A stretch of 64,000 nucleotides of DNA, from contig NZ_JADTQG010000022.1 in NCBI RefSeq assembly GCF_016008875.1, forward strand, positions 1-64,000. Direction: 5' to 3'. This DNA comes from Ectopseudomonas mendocina. Lineage in GTDB: Bacteria > Pseudomonadota > Gammaproteobacteria > Pseudomonadales > Pseudomonadaceae. Position numbers and translations under genes: made by a program. Below are positions 19,975-29,083 of the stretch, one piece after another. Each line of letters opens with the position of its first letter. The first letter of the stretch is position 1. The notes beneath the pieces were generated by a model. That model worked only from the letters and a program-made list of their open reading frames with translations, searched no databases and was not told the origin of the DNA.

Positions 19975-20014
19975 CGGCTCGACAGTCTGGCGGACCGGCT
20001 CAGCGGCCTCGCCT

Positions 20015-20040
20015 GGTCGGCTCCCTTCGGGGAGCCGACC
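20015..20040 (+). other. Intra-operon hairpin
   Basis: A perfect 10-bp GC-rich stem (20015-20024 with 20031-20040) lies between the DUF1329 and sulfatase genes. There is no immediate T-run, so it is more likely an mRNA-stability or partial-attenuation hairpin than a full terminator. Confidence 0.5.
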
Positions 20041-20077
20041 TCTCGCATTCCCTTTTCAAGAAATAACGGACAAGACC

Positions 20078-22042
20078 ATGCCCCTCTTTCGCTTAAGTGC
20101 TTTGGCGCTGGCGCTAATCGCCCTCGGTGCCCACGCCGAACAGCCAGCCTCCGCAAAGCCCGCCACCGAGATCACCCAGCAGCGCAACCAGGCCTGGTTG
20201 CAGCGCTTGCCGTTCGAGAACCGCGCTGATTTCGAAAGCGCCCGTCGCGGGCTGATCGAGCCTTTCACCGGCGTGGTGGAGAATGCTGACGGCAAGCCGG
20301 TATGGAACCGTATGGCGTACAACTTCCTCGACGGCAACGATGCGCCCGCGAGCGTCAACCCGAGCCTCTGGCGCATCGCCCAACTCAACAACATCGCCGG
20401 TTTGTTCGAAGTGCGTGAGCGCGTCTACCAGATTCGTGGCATGGATCTGTCGAACATGACCCTGATCGAGGGCGACAGCGGACTGATCATCATCGACCCG
20501 CTGATCAGCACCGAGACCGCCCGCGCCGGTCTCGAGCTGTACTACAAGTACCGTCCGCGCAAGCCTGTGCTGGCGGTGATCTACAGCCACTCGCACGTCG
20601 ACCACTTCGGCGGCGTACGTGGGGTGATCGACGAGGCCGACGTGCAGGCCGGCAAGGTCAAGGTGATCGCCCCGGAAGGTTTTTACGAGCATGCGGTCAG
20701 CGAGAACGTGCTCGCTGGGCCGGCGATGATGCGCCGGGCCCAGTACATGTACGGCGCGGTATTGCCCCGGGGCGAACGCGGCCAGGTGGATGCGGGACTC
20801 GGCAAGGGCACCCCGATCAACGCTACGGTGACCCTGATCGCGCCCACCGACCTGATCGTCGAACCGCTGGAAACGCACGAGATCGACGGGGTGACGATCG
20901 AGTTCCAGCTTACGCCGGGCACCGAGGCTCCGGCGGAAATGAACATGTACTTCCCCCAGTTCAAGACCCTGTGCATGGCCGAGAATGCCACTCACACCCA
21001 GCACAACGTGCTGACGCTGCGCGGCGCCCTGGTACGCGACGCCAAGGTCTGGGCGCACTACCTGGACGAGGCGCTGGTGCGCTACGGTGACGAGGCAGAG
21101 GTACTGTTCGCCCAGCATCACTGGCCGACCTGGGGCGGTGACGAGATCCGCGATTACCTGGCCGACCAGCGCGACATGTACGCCTTCCTCGACAGTCAGA
21201 CGCTGCGCCTGATCAACCAGGGGCTGACTCCCACCGAGATCTCCGCGCAGCTGTCTTCGTTGCCGCCGCGCTTGGCTGGCAAATGGTACAGCCGCGACTA
21301 CTACGGCTCGCTCAGTCATAACGTACGCGCGGTATATCAGCGCTACATGGGCTTCTACGATGGCAACCCGGCCAACCTCGACCCGCTGCCGCCGGTAGAT
21401 GCCGGACGCCGCTACGTAGCGGTGATGGGCGGTGCCGAAGCCGTATTGAAGGCGGCGCGTCAGGCCTTCGAGGCAGGCGATTATCGCTGGGCGGCGCAGT
21501 TGCTCAATCATCTGGTCTTCGCCGAGCCGGACAACGCCGCTGCGCGGGCCCTGCAGGCCGACACTCTGGAGCAGCTCGGCTACCAGAGCGAGAACGCCAC
21601 ATGGCGCAACGTCTATCTCAGCGGTGCTCACGAGTTGCGTCAGGGCGTGGCCGAGGCCCGCGCACGCAACGGCGCGCCGGACATGGTGCGGGCGCTGACA
21701 CCGAGCATGTTCTTCGACTATCTGGCGGTGCGCATCGATGCCATGAAGGAGGCCGACCGCGACCTGCTGATCAACTGGCGCTTCACCGACCTGGACGAGG
21801 ACTACGCGCTGACCCTGCGCAACGGCGTGCTCACCCATCGCAAGGATTCGCGCCACGCCCAGGCCGATATCGGCGTGAGCATGACCAAGGCGCTGCTCGA
21901 CCGCATCGCCCTCAAGGAAACCGGCTTCCTCAAGGAGGCGACCATCGGCGGTATCGAGATCGACGGCGGGCGTGTGCAACTGCTCAAGCTGCTCGGCGGG
22001 CTGGACGAGGCGAATCCGCAGTTCAACCTGGTCACACCCTGA
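20078..22042 (+). CDS. SdsA1-type secreted alkylsulfatase (metallo-beta-lactamase fold)
   Basis: This 654-residue class III alkylsulfatase has a signal peptide (about residues 1-20, ending AHA) and a metallo-beta-lactamase domain with the binuclear zinc motif HSHVDHFGG at residues 171-179. Further metal and substrate residues lie in CMAENATHTQHN near 278-289 and QHHWPTWG near 348. An alkylsulfatase dimerisation domain and a C-terminal SCP2-like lipid-binding domain (about 530-654) follow. The family releases inorganic sulfate from primary or secondary alkyl sulfates such as SDS, yielding alcohols. It is last in the operon and ends at a strong terminator. Chain-length preference cannot be read. 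Confidence 0.92.
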   Translation: MPLFRLSALALALIALGAHAEQPASAKPATEITQQRNQAWLQRLPFENRADFESARRGLIEPFTGVVENADGKPVWNRMAYNFLDGNDAPASVNPSLWRIAQLNNIAGLFEVRERVYQIRGMDLSNMTLIEGDSGLIIIDPLISTETARAGLELYYKYRPRKPVLAVIYSHSHVDHFGGVRGVIDEADVQAGKVKVIAPEGFYEHAVSENVLAGPAMMRRAQYMYGAVLPRGERGQVDAGLGKGTPINATVTLIAPTDLIVEPLETHEIDGVTIEFQLTPGTEAPAEMNMYFPQFKTLCMAENATHTQHNVLTLRGALVRDAKVWAHYLDEALVRYGDEAEVLFAQHHWPTWGGDEIRDYLADQRDMYAFLDSQTLRLINQGLTPTEISAQLSSLPPRLAGKWYSRDYYGSLSHNVRAVYQRYMGFYDGNPANLDPLPPVDAGRRYVAVMGGAEAVLKAARQAFEAGDYRWAAQLLNHLVFAEPDNAAARALQADTLEQLGYQSENATWRNVYLSGAHELRQGVAEARARNGAPDMVRALTPSMFFDYLAVRIDAMKEADRDLLINWRFTDLDEDYALTLRNGVLTHRKDSRHAQADIGVSMTKALLDRIALKETGFLKEATIGGIEIDGGRVQLLKLLGGLDEANPQFNLVTP

Positions 22043-22053
22043 GCTGCAACGCG

Positions 22054-22096
22054 AAACGCCCCGCCCGGTGTGGACCGGGCGGGGCGTTTGTTCGTT
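22054..22096. terminator. Strong bidirectional terminator
   Basis: A perfect 15-bp stem (22054-22068 with 22075-22089) with a 6-base loop is followed by T-rich sequence on the plus side and preceded by A residues. It separates the sulfatase gene from the convergent DUF1254 gene. Confidence 0.88.
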
Positions 22097-22137
22097 TGCG
22101 CGATGCAGGGCCCGGTTGGCGCGGGCGCGCGCCAGTC

Positions 22138-23523
22138 TCAGGACTGGGTCTTGATCATCGGCGGTAACCAGCGTTTTTCCAGTACTTCAGGCCGTGGCCA
22201 ATACAGGCGCAGGAACAGGTTGAACGGCCCCTGGGGCGCCGGCAGCCAGTTGCGACGTCGCTCGGCTTCGAGCGGTTGTTCGATTTGTATATACAGGTCC
22301 AGCGAGCCGTCAGCGTTGTAATGCAGGTCATCACGGTCGCCCAGGGAGTAGCGGTTGATCGGGTTGGCCGAAAGCAGTTGGCGCTCGTCATATAGCGTCA
22401 GTGACCAGAAGGCGCGTGCGGGCGGCAATTGGTCGGCGGCGAAGTGCAGCACGTAGCGATGCTGGCCGGACAATGGCTGGCCGTGCTCATCGACATGCAG
22501 ATTAGGGTAGATGGCGTCGTCCGGCTCATTGGCACCCAGTCCGATTTTTGCCACCAATGCCCGCTGTTGGTACCGAGTGCCGTACTCGCCCAGCTCGTAG
22601 CCGATGCGCCAGCCGTTGTAGGTTTTACCCTTGCCCATGAGGCTCTGGCGGTCATCGAGCAGGGCCACCATGCGCCGGTAGCCCAATGCGCTGCCCAGCC
22701 GCTGCAGGGGCGACTGCTGCAGGTCACAGTCATCATCGAGCAGGCCGGCGGCGCGGATACGCTCGAGCATGGGCGCGTCCTCGGCGCGGGCGGGGTTATC
22801 CCGCAGCAGGGTGCAGAATGCAGTGAAGAACGCCTCGCGGCTCCAGCCTGACAGTTGCCTGTCTGGCCCCTTGCCGCGTTCCAGCGGCGGCAGTTCGGCC
22901 ATTCTGGTTGGCGTCGTATCGCTCTGCCGGCCTTGCCAGACGCTCAATGGCATGAGTCGGAAGCGGTTCTGCAGCGCATGGACCTCGCTGTAGTCGGCGG
23001 GGCCGCGGCTCTTGATGCGGCCAATCATCCAGGCCAACTGAGTCGGGATGCGGATCAGTTGCATGCCTGCCGGGACCTCGCCCTGCCAGGTCGGCCCGGC
23101 AACCAGAAAGTCCTGCGCGGCGCTACCGATGGTGCGGGTGCCGGGGCTGCTGACCACATTGGTCCAGGCGTCCATGATCGGCGTCATGTAGTAGTGACCG
23201 GTGGTGTCGGGGATGCTCATGACTACCGGTTCATGACGCAGGTCGAAGTGCACGATGCTGTACAGCGTGTCGACATTCGGCGACACAACGCTGTTGAAGC
23301 TTGCATCCGGGAAGCGTCGGCTATGGCGAAAGCCGTTTATCGAGGTGGTGCCTATCAACTGCTGGTGTTGCTTGGTCAGCTCCATCATCACCAGGGGGTA
23401 GGCGAACAGATAGGCCTGCGCGGTTTCCCTGGCCTGTTCCGTCACGCGATAGGCAGCCAGACCGCCTAACGCCACGGTACTGGCGAGGGCCAGTGCCCAG
23501 CGACGTCTGCTAACGCGCCTCAT
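22138..23523 (-). CDS. DUF1254/DUF1214 domain protein, exported
   Basis: This 461-residue protein has a twin-arginine-like or Sec N-terminus (MRRVSRRRWALALASTVAL, about residues 1-26). An N-terminal DUF1254 domain follows (AYLFAYPLVMMELTK, SPNVDTLYSIVHFDL, YYMTPIMDAWTNV), then a C-terminal DUF1214 domain (FWSLTLYDERQLL, NRYSLGDRDDL, NWLPAPQGPFNLFLRLYWP). Function in this family is unknown. The start at 23523 has GGGAGAG upstream; the longer open frame lacks coding character. It converges on the sulfatase operon and is preceded by 505 bases without a gene. Confidence 0.85.
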   Translation of the reverse strand: MRRVSRRRWALALASTVALGGLAAYRVTEQARETAQAYLFAYPLVMMELTKQHQQLIGTTSINGFRHSRRFPDASFNSVVSPNVDTLYSIVHFDLRHEPVVMSIPDTTGHYYMTPIMDAWTNVVSSPGTRTIGSAAQDFLVAGPTWQGEVPAGMQLIRIPTQLAWMIGRIKSRGPADYSEVHALQNRFRLMPLSVWQGRQSDTTPTRMAELPPLERGKGPDRQLSGWSREAFFTAFCTLLRDNPARAEDAPMLERIRAAGLLDDDCDLQQSPLQRLGSALGYRRMVALLDDRQSLMGKGKTYNGWRIGYELGEYGTRYQQRALVAKIGLGANEPDDAIYPNLHVDEHGQPLSGQHRYVLHFAADQLPPARAFWSLTLYDERQLLSANPINRYSLGDRDDLHYNADGSLDLYIQIEQPLEAERRRNWLPAPQGPFNLFLRLYWPRPEVLEKRWLPPMIKTQS

Positions 23524-23740
23524 AGGTAGGCTCTCCCGCGTCGCTGGTGGATAGGAGTGGCCGCAGTGGGCCGTGCCGAAGGCATATGCATTGTTGTTAT
23601 CTCCGGTTATGAAAGGGCTGCCGACCTTCTCGCCTGATGACAACCAGGGCGTGGATGGGGCAGTCGGGGAGTCGTCAGTGCGCCAGGTATCGTTCGCTGA
23701 GTGGCTTGCGATGCAAGGTCACTGACGTGGTGCTACGGAA

Positions 23741-23777
23741 TAAAAAAACGTCGTTGGCTCGGGTACTCCGACGACGT
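23741..23777 (-). terminator. Minus-strand terminator-like hairpin in an intergenic gap
   Basis: Arms 23748-23757 and 23768-23777 pair over 10 bp with one G-U, and the minus-strand read continues into seven T. No minus-strand gene ends here. It would terminate either a small RNA starting near the LysR promoter or a leader transcript of the DUF1254 gene. Confidence 0.6.
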
Positions 23778-23996
23778 AAAAAAGTGCGTTTCAACGAAGC
23801 CGCGAAAGCGAGTTTCATCCCTCGCTTGTACGCTGTGCTGTCGAGCCGAAAAAGACCGACCAGACACCTGCCAACGTAAGCTCGCGGGTCCTTTCAGCCG
23901 GTATCCCGGCGTTGCCAGGACTCCCTTCGCGGTGGCGTTTCGGAGATACTAGGAAGGCGCGCAAAGCCCCACAAATAGCGTCTTCGGATAGATGCC

Positions 23997-24011
23997 ATAA
24001 CGCTTCGGTAT
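23997..24011. promoter_or_regulatory. LysR-type box upstream of the LysR gene
   Basis: ATA-N9-TAT inside a 6-bp inverted repeat GCCATA/TATGGC satisfies the T-N11-A rule for LysR regulators. It lies 18-32 bases before the start codon, suggesting autoregulation. A matching ATA-N9-TAT is present in regulatory copy A1, and copy B keeps T-N11-A. Confidence 0.6.
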
Positions 24012-24028
24012 GGCCCAGAGAGAACCGC

Positions 24029-24997
24029 ATGACCCTCAAGCAACTTCGTTATCTGATTGCCATCGCCGAGGCAGGAAGCTTCTCCGCCGCGGCCAGACGG
24101 GCATACATCGCTCAGCCTGCCCTGAGTCGGCAGATCAGCCTGCTGGAAAGCGAACTGGAGATGCAGTTGCTGGAGCGTCAGCACGACGGCGTAGCGCTAA
24201 CCGATGCCGGGCGAAGGTTGTACGAAGTGTCGCGCTCGGTGGTGCAGAAGCTCGATTCGGTAAAGGACGAGCTGGCTTCTACCCGCGGTAACCCCATCGG
24301 ACATGTCTCCATCTCCATCCCTGCGACGGTTTCGGCATTGCTGCTGCCGGAAATCATTCGTCGTGCCGAAGCCAAGTTTCCTTCCATCAACCTGACCATC
24401 TGCGATGGGCTGACGCGTGAGGGCGGTCAGTCCATCGAACTGGGCAAGGTGGATTTTGGCGTGCTGCCCAATGCCGAGGAACTCGAGCACGTGGTGGCCG
24501 AGCCGATCTTCACCGAGGATCTGTACTGGGTGGGGCCGGGCTCGTCGGCAGAGAGCGGTATGCCGATCAGCCTCGCCCAGGCCGCAGCTACCCGTTTGGT
24601 GATGGCGCCCAAAGCATTGCATCTGCGTCGGCGCATCGAGCAGGCGGCAATGGAAGCGGGGGTGACGCTCAACGTGGTGTTCGAGCAGCAATCTGCTCCC
24701 GGCGTCGCCAGCCTGGTAAGGCATGGCCTGGCGGCGACCATTTGCAACTGGCCGCCGCTGGCGGAGCTGTTCGAATCTACTGCAGCGCGGCTGATCGTCG
24801 AACCGCGTATCACCCGTACCGTCTCCATCGCCCATTCCGCGCACCGGCCGCTGTCCTTCGCTGCGTCCTGCATGCGCGATCTGGTGCGCGGGCTGTTATT
24901 GGAGATGGTCAGCGACGGGCGATGGCGCGGCAGCCTGATCGAGCGTAATGCAGAGGCAGATCAGGCTCGCGAGCTTGCCGCTGACATGACCTCCTGA
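24029..24997 (+). CDS. LysR-family regulator of the catabolic cluster
   Basis: This 322-residue LysR protein of the Nac/Cbl-like branch has a DNA-binding domain (MTLKQLRYLIAIAEAGSFSAAARR, with IAQPALSRQI recognition helix at about residues 28-37) and an effector domain from about residue 92 to 300. The start at 24029 is preferred over an upstream in-frame ATG since it gives the canonical LysR N-terminus. It sits in the middle of the cluster, has a T-N11-A box at its promoter, and its 3' end overlaps the convergent MFS gene by 37 bases. It is the obvious candidate regulator for the conserved 71-bp elements. Confidence 0.9.
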   Translation: MTLKQLRYLIAIAEAGSFSAAARRAYIAQPALSRQISLLESELEMQLLERQHDGVALTDAGRRLYEVSRSVVQKLDSVKDELASTRGNPIGHVSISIPATVSALLLPEIIRRAEAKFPSINLTICDGLTREGGQSIELGKVDFGVLPNAEELEHVVAEPIFTEDLYWVGPGSSAESGMPISLAQAAATRLVMAPKALHLRRRIEQAAMEAGVTLNVVFEQQSAPGVASLVRHGLAATICNWPPLAELFESTAARLIVEPRITRTVSIAHSAHRPLSFAASCMRDLVRGLLLEMVSDGRWRGSLIERNAEADQARELAADMTS

Positions 24998-26262
24998 GCC
25001 CCCAGGCGCTCGCGCGAGCGCTGCGGATTCATGCTCACCAGGCCGATCAGGCCGGCGACAACCAGCACGCCGCCGCATACCAGAAAGCCCTGGGCATAGC
25101 CCAACGGATGCGCGGCGCCTGCACCTTGAACCAGCATGCCGGTGATCACCGGCGCAGACAGACCGGCCAGCGAGGCCACCGCATTACCGATGGCGAGGAT
25201 GCCGCCGCGTTGGCTGCTGGGCGTGAACTCGCCGAGCATCGCCGGGCCCACCGAGTACATCACCAGTGCCAGGCCGCCGCTCAGTGTCAGGCAGGCGACG
25301 CGGGTGGCGACCGACAGCTCGGTCAGTATCAGCGAGGCCGACAGCAGGCCGCTGGCGATCAGGCATACCGAAACGAATGCACCGCGCGCCATTCGCGATG
25401 AGTAGCCGCTGCGCATCAGGCGCTGCGACAGCCAGGCCATGAACAGGCTGAGCGGGGTGGTGACCACCACGAACATGACGAAGATATGCCCGGTCTTGAG
25501 TGGGTCGATGCCCAGGCCGATCTCCAGGTAACTGGGCACCCAGGTCAGGGTCAACGCCAGCGACCAGTTGGCGGCGAAGTGGCAGATGTAGTTGCCCAGC
25601 ACGCTGCCATCGCTGAGCAGGCGGCGGTAGGGCAGGCGATCGGAATCCGCAGCCTGTTGACCGACGCGCAGGCTGTCGAGGCTGCCTTCACGCCCAAAGC
25701 GCAGCCACAGCAAGCACCACACCGCGCCGATGGCGGCCAGTACCGCGAAGTTGACTCGCCAGCCGTAGTTCAGGCTGATCCAGGGAATCATCGCGCCGGC
25801 CACCAGCAGACCCATGGCGCTGCCGGAATGCAGCAGGGCCACTGGCAGGCTGCGGCGGTCATTCGGAAACCACTTGTACAGGGCGTGGGTGGCGACGGGC
25901 GAGGCGGGGCCTTCGCCGATGCCGAGCAGCACCCGGCAGGCGACGATCATCCACAGGGAGCTGGCGAATAGCATGGGCAGTTGGATCAGCGACCAGAACA
26001 GGCCCATGCCCAACAGCAGGGTACGGGTTGGCCGACGGTTGGCGAGGAAACCGCCGACCACGGCCGAAATGGCGAAGAACCAATGCAGCGCGCCGCCGAT
26101 CAGGCCGAACTCGGTCGGGCTCAGGCCCAGTTCCTGGGTCATGGGCACGGCTACCAGGCCGATCACCACCTTGTCGAGGAAGTTGACCAGCATCATGAAG
26201 GCCAGCAGGAAGGCGATGATCCAGGCTTTACGTGCATTGAAGGCAGGGGCTTCAAGTGTCAT
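24961..26262 (-). CDS. MFS transporter, anion:cation symporter-like
   Basis: This 433-residue, 12-helix major facilitator has the loop 2-3 signature region GGFLANRRPTRTLLLGMG near residues 70-87 and RVLLGIGEGPASPVATHALYKWFP near 109-132, typical of the organic-acid (ACS) branch. It is third on the minus-strand unit after acyl-CoA ligase and dehydrogenase genes, but a terminator lies between, so it may be expressed partly on its own. It probably imports an organic anion such as a carboxylate or sulfate-ester product. Its stop lies inside the 3' end of the convergent LysR gene. Confidence 0.88.
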   Translation of the reverse strand: MTLEAPAFNARKAWIIAFLLAFMMLVNFLDKVVIGLVAVPMTQELGLSPTEFGLIGGALHWFFAISAVVGGFLANRRPTRTLLLGMGLFWSLIQLPMLFASSLWMIVACRVLLGIGEGPASPVATHALYKWFPNDRRSLPVALLHSGSAMGLLVAGAMIPWISLNYGWRVNFAVLAAIGAVWCLLWLRFGREGSLDSLRVGQQAADSDRLPYRRLLSDGSVLGNYICHFAANWSLALTLTWVPSYLEIGLGIDPLKTGHIFVMFVVVTTPLSLFMAWLSQRLMRSGYSSRMARGAFVSVCLIASGLLSASLILTELSVATRVACLTLSGGLALVMYSVGPAMLGEFTPSSQRGGILAIGNAVASLAGLSAPVITGMLVQGAGAAHPLGYAQGFLVCGGVLVVAGLIGLVSMNPQRSRERLGAQEVMSAASSRA

Positions 26263-26290
26263 GGCGGAGATTCTCTATCTTGTTCTTATG

Positions 26291-26322
26291 AAAAAGGCCC
26301 GCCCCGCGTGGGGGACGGGCCT
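26291..26322 (-). terminator. Terminator after the acyl-CoA dehydrogenase gene
   Basis: Read on the minus strand, a GC-rich hairpin (outer 7-bp stem AGGCCCG/CGGGCCT plus inner G-C pairs) is followed by five T. It lies 10 bases past the dehydrogenase stop. Confidence 0.8.
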
Positions 26323-26332
26323 GTCCTGAGCC

Positions 26333-27496
26333 CTAGTTGGGCATCAGGATGCCCTTGGCGATGGTGTTGCGCTGGATTTCGCTGGTGCCGGTGAGGATGC
26401 GCATCATACGGCTCGCACGGAATATCCATTCGACCGGATGGCCCTTGATCAGGCCGGCGCCGCCATGGATCTGCACCGCTTTGTCGGCGATGCGGAAGGC
26501 AGTCTCCGAGGCATACAGCTTGCACATCGGTGCCTGCACCTTGATGTCGCCGCCGGCGTCGTTGTTCGCTGCCGTGGCGTACATCATGCTGCGTGCGGCG
26601 TACAACTCGGTGGCCATGTCGGCGAGCATATGGTTGATCGACTGGAACATGGCGATGGGTTGGCCGAACTGCTTGCGGGTACGGGCATAGTCCAGCGACA
26701 GGTTCAGCGCCAGGCCGGCCATGCCGAGCATGGTCGGGCAGTGCAGCAGGCGATTGAGGGTGATACGTCCCATGGCCAGCTTGAAGCCGGCGCCTTCGTC
26801 GCCGATGCGGCTCTGCACCGGCACGCGCACGTCCTTGAGCAGGATGTTGCCGTGGGCGCCGCCGCCGGACATCACCGAGTAGTCACTGTCGATGCTGACG
26901 CCTTCGGCGTGCAGGTCGACGAAGAACGCCGAGATACCCTGCGGCCCGCGGCCCGGCTCCGTGACCGCAAGCAGCACGGCGAGGTCGGCATAGGGCGCGC
27001 CGGAGATATAGCGCTTGGCACCGTTGAGCACATAGTGGTCGCCCTCCAGCCGCGCCTCGGTGCCGATGGCGGTGGCATCGGACCCGGCCTCAGCTTCGGT
27101 GAGAGCGAAGCACACCGCTTTATCGGCGCGGCAGATGGGCCGCAGAAAGGTTTCCACCTGGAACGGGTTGGCGACCTTGAACAGGTGGCCGACCCGTGGC
27201 GGACCGGACAGCTCGCCGAGAATGTGCGGTGCCAGTGGCGAACCGGTGAGCACCGCTGCCTCCTTCAGTGCGCACAGGTCGGCGACGCCCAGACCGGCAC
27301 CGCCCAAGGCCTCTGGCAGCATGGCGTTGTAGAAGCCCAGCTCGCAGGAGCGACGCCAGATGTCGCGCAGCAGCGGCTTGGCCACCGGCTCGCCCCAGAC
27401 GATGCCTTCGCGCCTGGCGAGCGGGGTGAGTTCGTCGCGGGCGAAGGCGTTGATGCCCTCGATCAGGCGAGCGGCTTTTTCACTTGGCTTGGTCAT
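26333..27496 (-). CDS. Acyl-CoA dehydrogenase family protein
   Basis: This 387-residue FAD enzyme of the acyl-CoA dehydrogenase fold has the flavin-binding segment CFALTEAEAGSDATAIGTEA near residues 129-148 and the C-terminal IHGGAGLIKGHPVEWIFRASR and ILTGTSEIQRN motifs. At the position of the usual catalytic Glu (YEGT in medium-chain enzymes) the sequence reads LTGT, and the alternative Glu position of isovaleryl-type enzymes reads LNRL. So the base may be elsewhere or the enzyme may be atypical. It starts 9 bases after the ligase stop and is part of that operon. Confidence 0.9.
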   Translation of the reverse strand: MTKPSEKAARLIEGINAFARDELTPLARREGIVWGEPVAKPLLRDIWRRSCELGFYNAMLPEALGGAGLGVADLCALKEAAVLTGSPLAPHILGELSGPPRVGHLFKVANPFQVETFLRPICRADKAVCFALTEAEAGSDATAIGTEARLEGDHYVLNGAKRYISGAPYADLAVLLAVTEPGRGPQGISAFFVDLHAEGVSIDSDYSVMSGGGAHGNILLKDVRVPVQSRIGDEGAGFKLAMGRITLNRLLHCPTMLGMAGLALNLSLDYARTRKQFGQPIAMFQSINHMLADMATELYAARSMMYATAANNDAGGDIKVQAPMCKLYASETAFRIADKAVQIHGGAGLIKGHPVEWIFRASRMMRILTGTSEIQRNTIAKGILMPN

Positions 27497-27505
27497 GTTC
27501 GTTCC

Positions 27506-29053
27506 TCAGATGCGGCGGTCGCTGTTCTGCCAGTAGGCTTCGCGAATCAGGCGGCGCACCACCTTGCCGTTGGGGTTCTTTGGCAGCTCCTTGGCGAAGT
27601 CCACCGCGCGCGGTTTCTTGAAGCTGGCCAGGCTGCGCCCGCAATGCTCGATGATCGCCTCGGCGCTGAGCGTCTCGCCCGGTTTGAGTACCACCACGGC
27701 GCGCACGGCTTCGCCCCATTGCTCGTCGGGCACGCCGACCACGGCTGCCTCGAACACCTGGGGCAGGCTGTAGAGCACCTGTTCTACCTCGGTGGGGTAG
27801 ATGTTGAAGCCGCCGGAAATGATCATTTCCTTCTTGCGGTCGACGATGAACACGTAGCCACGCTCATCCACCGTGGCCAGGTCGCCGGTGAGGTAGTAGC
27901 CGTCGCGCATCACTTCTGCGGTCAGCTCCGGCGCCTGCCAGTAGCCCTGCATGATGTCCGGGCCCTTGACCACGATCTCGCCGATCTCGCCGGGCTTCAC
28001 GTCTTCGAAATCGTCGTTGACCACCCGCAGGTCGGTCTCGAAGTAGCAGCGACCGCACGAGGCCAGGCGGCTGAAGTCGCCGTCTTCGGCCAGGTGGTCC
28101 TGTTCGGTCAGCACCGTTACCAGCGAGCAGGTTTCGCCAGCGCCATAACCCTGGGCCAGGATGGGACCGAACACTTCGATGGCGCGTTTGACCAGCGCTG
28201 GCGCCATGGGCGCGGCGCCGTACATCACCAGGCGCAGGCTGGAGAGATCGAAACGCTCCACCTCGGGGAAGTTGACCAGGCGATTGATCATCGCCGGCAC
28301 CAGGAACAGGCGGGTCACCCGCTCGCGCTCGATGATCTCCAGCAGCAGCCGGTCGTCGTAGCGCTCCAGCAGCAGGTTGCAGGCGCCTACCGCCAGCAGC
28401 GGCATGATCTGCATGCCGCTGGCGTGGGTGATGGGGCCGACATGGGCCATCACGTCGCCTGGCGCGGCGCGGCGGGTAGGGCTGGCGATGCTCTTGCGGA
28501 TCAGCGCCTTGCGGTTGCCGAAGCTGAGCATGGCGGCCTTCAGGACCCCGGAGCTGCCGGAGGTGTAGTGCAGCACGGCCAGGGCGTCATCGGCCGGGTC
28601 GCTGTGCACTGGCGCCTCGCTGGCGCCCGCCAGTAGCGCGCGATAGGCGATATCGCCAGCCTCGTCGTCGAGCGAGATGATCCAGCGCAGACGCGGGGTC
28701 TCCGCACGGCGTGCCTGCAGGGCCGCGGCGAAGCGACCTTCGGTGATCACCGCCTGGCTGTGCGAGTCGTTGAGAATCTGGATGATCTCGTCCAGGGACA
28801 GGCGGGCGTTGATCGGTACCTTGACCATCGCCGCCTTGTAGAAGGCGACTTCCGCTTCGGCCAGTTCGACCCGGTTCAGGGCCAGGATGGCGACATGAGC
28901 CTCGGGCCGCAGGCCAAGATCGAACAGACCCGAGGCCAGGCGATTGGTGCGACGTTCGAGCTGGGCGAAGGTGATGCGCTGTTTGCTGTCGACCAGAGCC
29001 TCATGTTCCGGCCAATAACGTGCACTACGGCTGATGATTTTTCCAAGATTCAA
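27506..29053 (-). CDS. Acyl-CoA synthetase (AMP-forming)
   Basis: This 515-residue ANL-superfamily ligase activates a carboxylic acid with ATP and CoA. The phosphate-binding loop reads YTSGSSGVLKAA near residues 162-173. Further motifs are YGAAPM, the YGAGETCS adenylate motif near 295, TGDLATVDERGYVFIVDRKKEMIISGGFNIYP, and the C-terminal catalytic Lys in PKNPNGKVVRR. The start is a TTG with a weak ribosome-binding site (GAGAACAATAAA), strikingly like the sequence before the hydrolase start. The 71-bp element copy B begins 31 bases upstream. It heads the ligase-dehydrogenase unit and would feed beta-oxidation. Confidence 0.9.
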   Translation of the reverse strand: MNLGKIISRSARYWPEHEALVDSKQRITFAQLERRTNRLASGLFDLGLRPEAHVAILALNRVELAEAEVAFYKAAMVKVPINARLSLDEIIQILNDSHSQAVITEGRFAAALQARRAETPRLRWIISLDDEAGDIAYRALLAGASEAPVHSDPADDALAVLHYTSGSSGVLKAAMLSFGNRKALIRKSIASPTRRAAPGDVMAHVGPITHASGMQIMPLLAVGACNLLLERYDDRLLLEIIERERVTRLFLVPAMINRLVNFPEVERFDLSSLRLVMYGAAPMAPALVKRAIEVFGPILAQGYGAGETCSLVTVLTEQDHLAEDGDFSRLASCGRCYFETDLRVVNDDFEDVKPGEIGEIVVKGPDIMQGYWQAPELTAEVMRDGYYLTGDLATVDERGYVFIVDRKKEMIISGGFNIYPTEVEQVLYSLPQVFEAAVVGVPDEQWGEAVRAVVVLKPGETLSAEAIIEHCGRSLASFKKPRAVDFAKELPKNPNGKVVRRLIREAYWQNSDRRI

Positions 29054-29083
29054 TTTATTGTTCTCATCGGCTGGATAATGGTT

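Larger units (their letters stand above)
23524..24028. other. 505-base gap between DUF1254 and LysR genes
   Basis: No convincing gene is present. The gap contains a minus-strand terminator-like hairpin (23741-23777), a smaller AGCGAG/CTCGCT hairpin near 23808-23826, and the LysR box at 23997-24011. It may be a long 5' leader of the DUF1254 gene or encode a small minus-strand RNA. Confidence 0.5.

Noticed and set aside
23778..23996. RsmY/RsmZ-like RNA because several GGA motifs occur on the minus strand
   Set aside because: The number of GGA triplets is about what chance gives in GC-rich DNA, and none sits in a clear stem-loop.
24029..24997. Calling the LysR gene nac
   Set aside because: It belongs to the Nac/Cbl-like branch and has ATA-N9-TAT sites, but the catabolic context and sequence do not support true Nac.
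26438..28636. 732-codon plus-strand frame opposite the acyl-CoA genes
   Set aside because: Antisense shadow of two clear enzymes.
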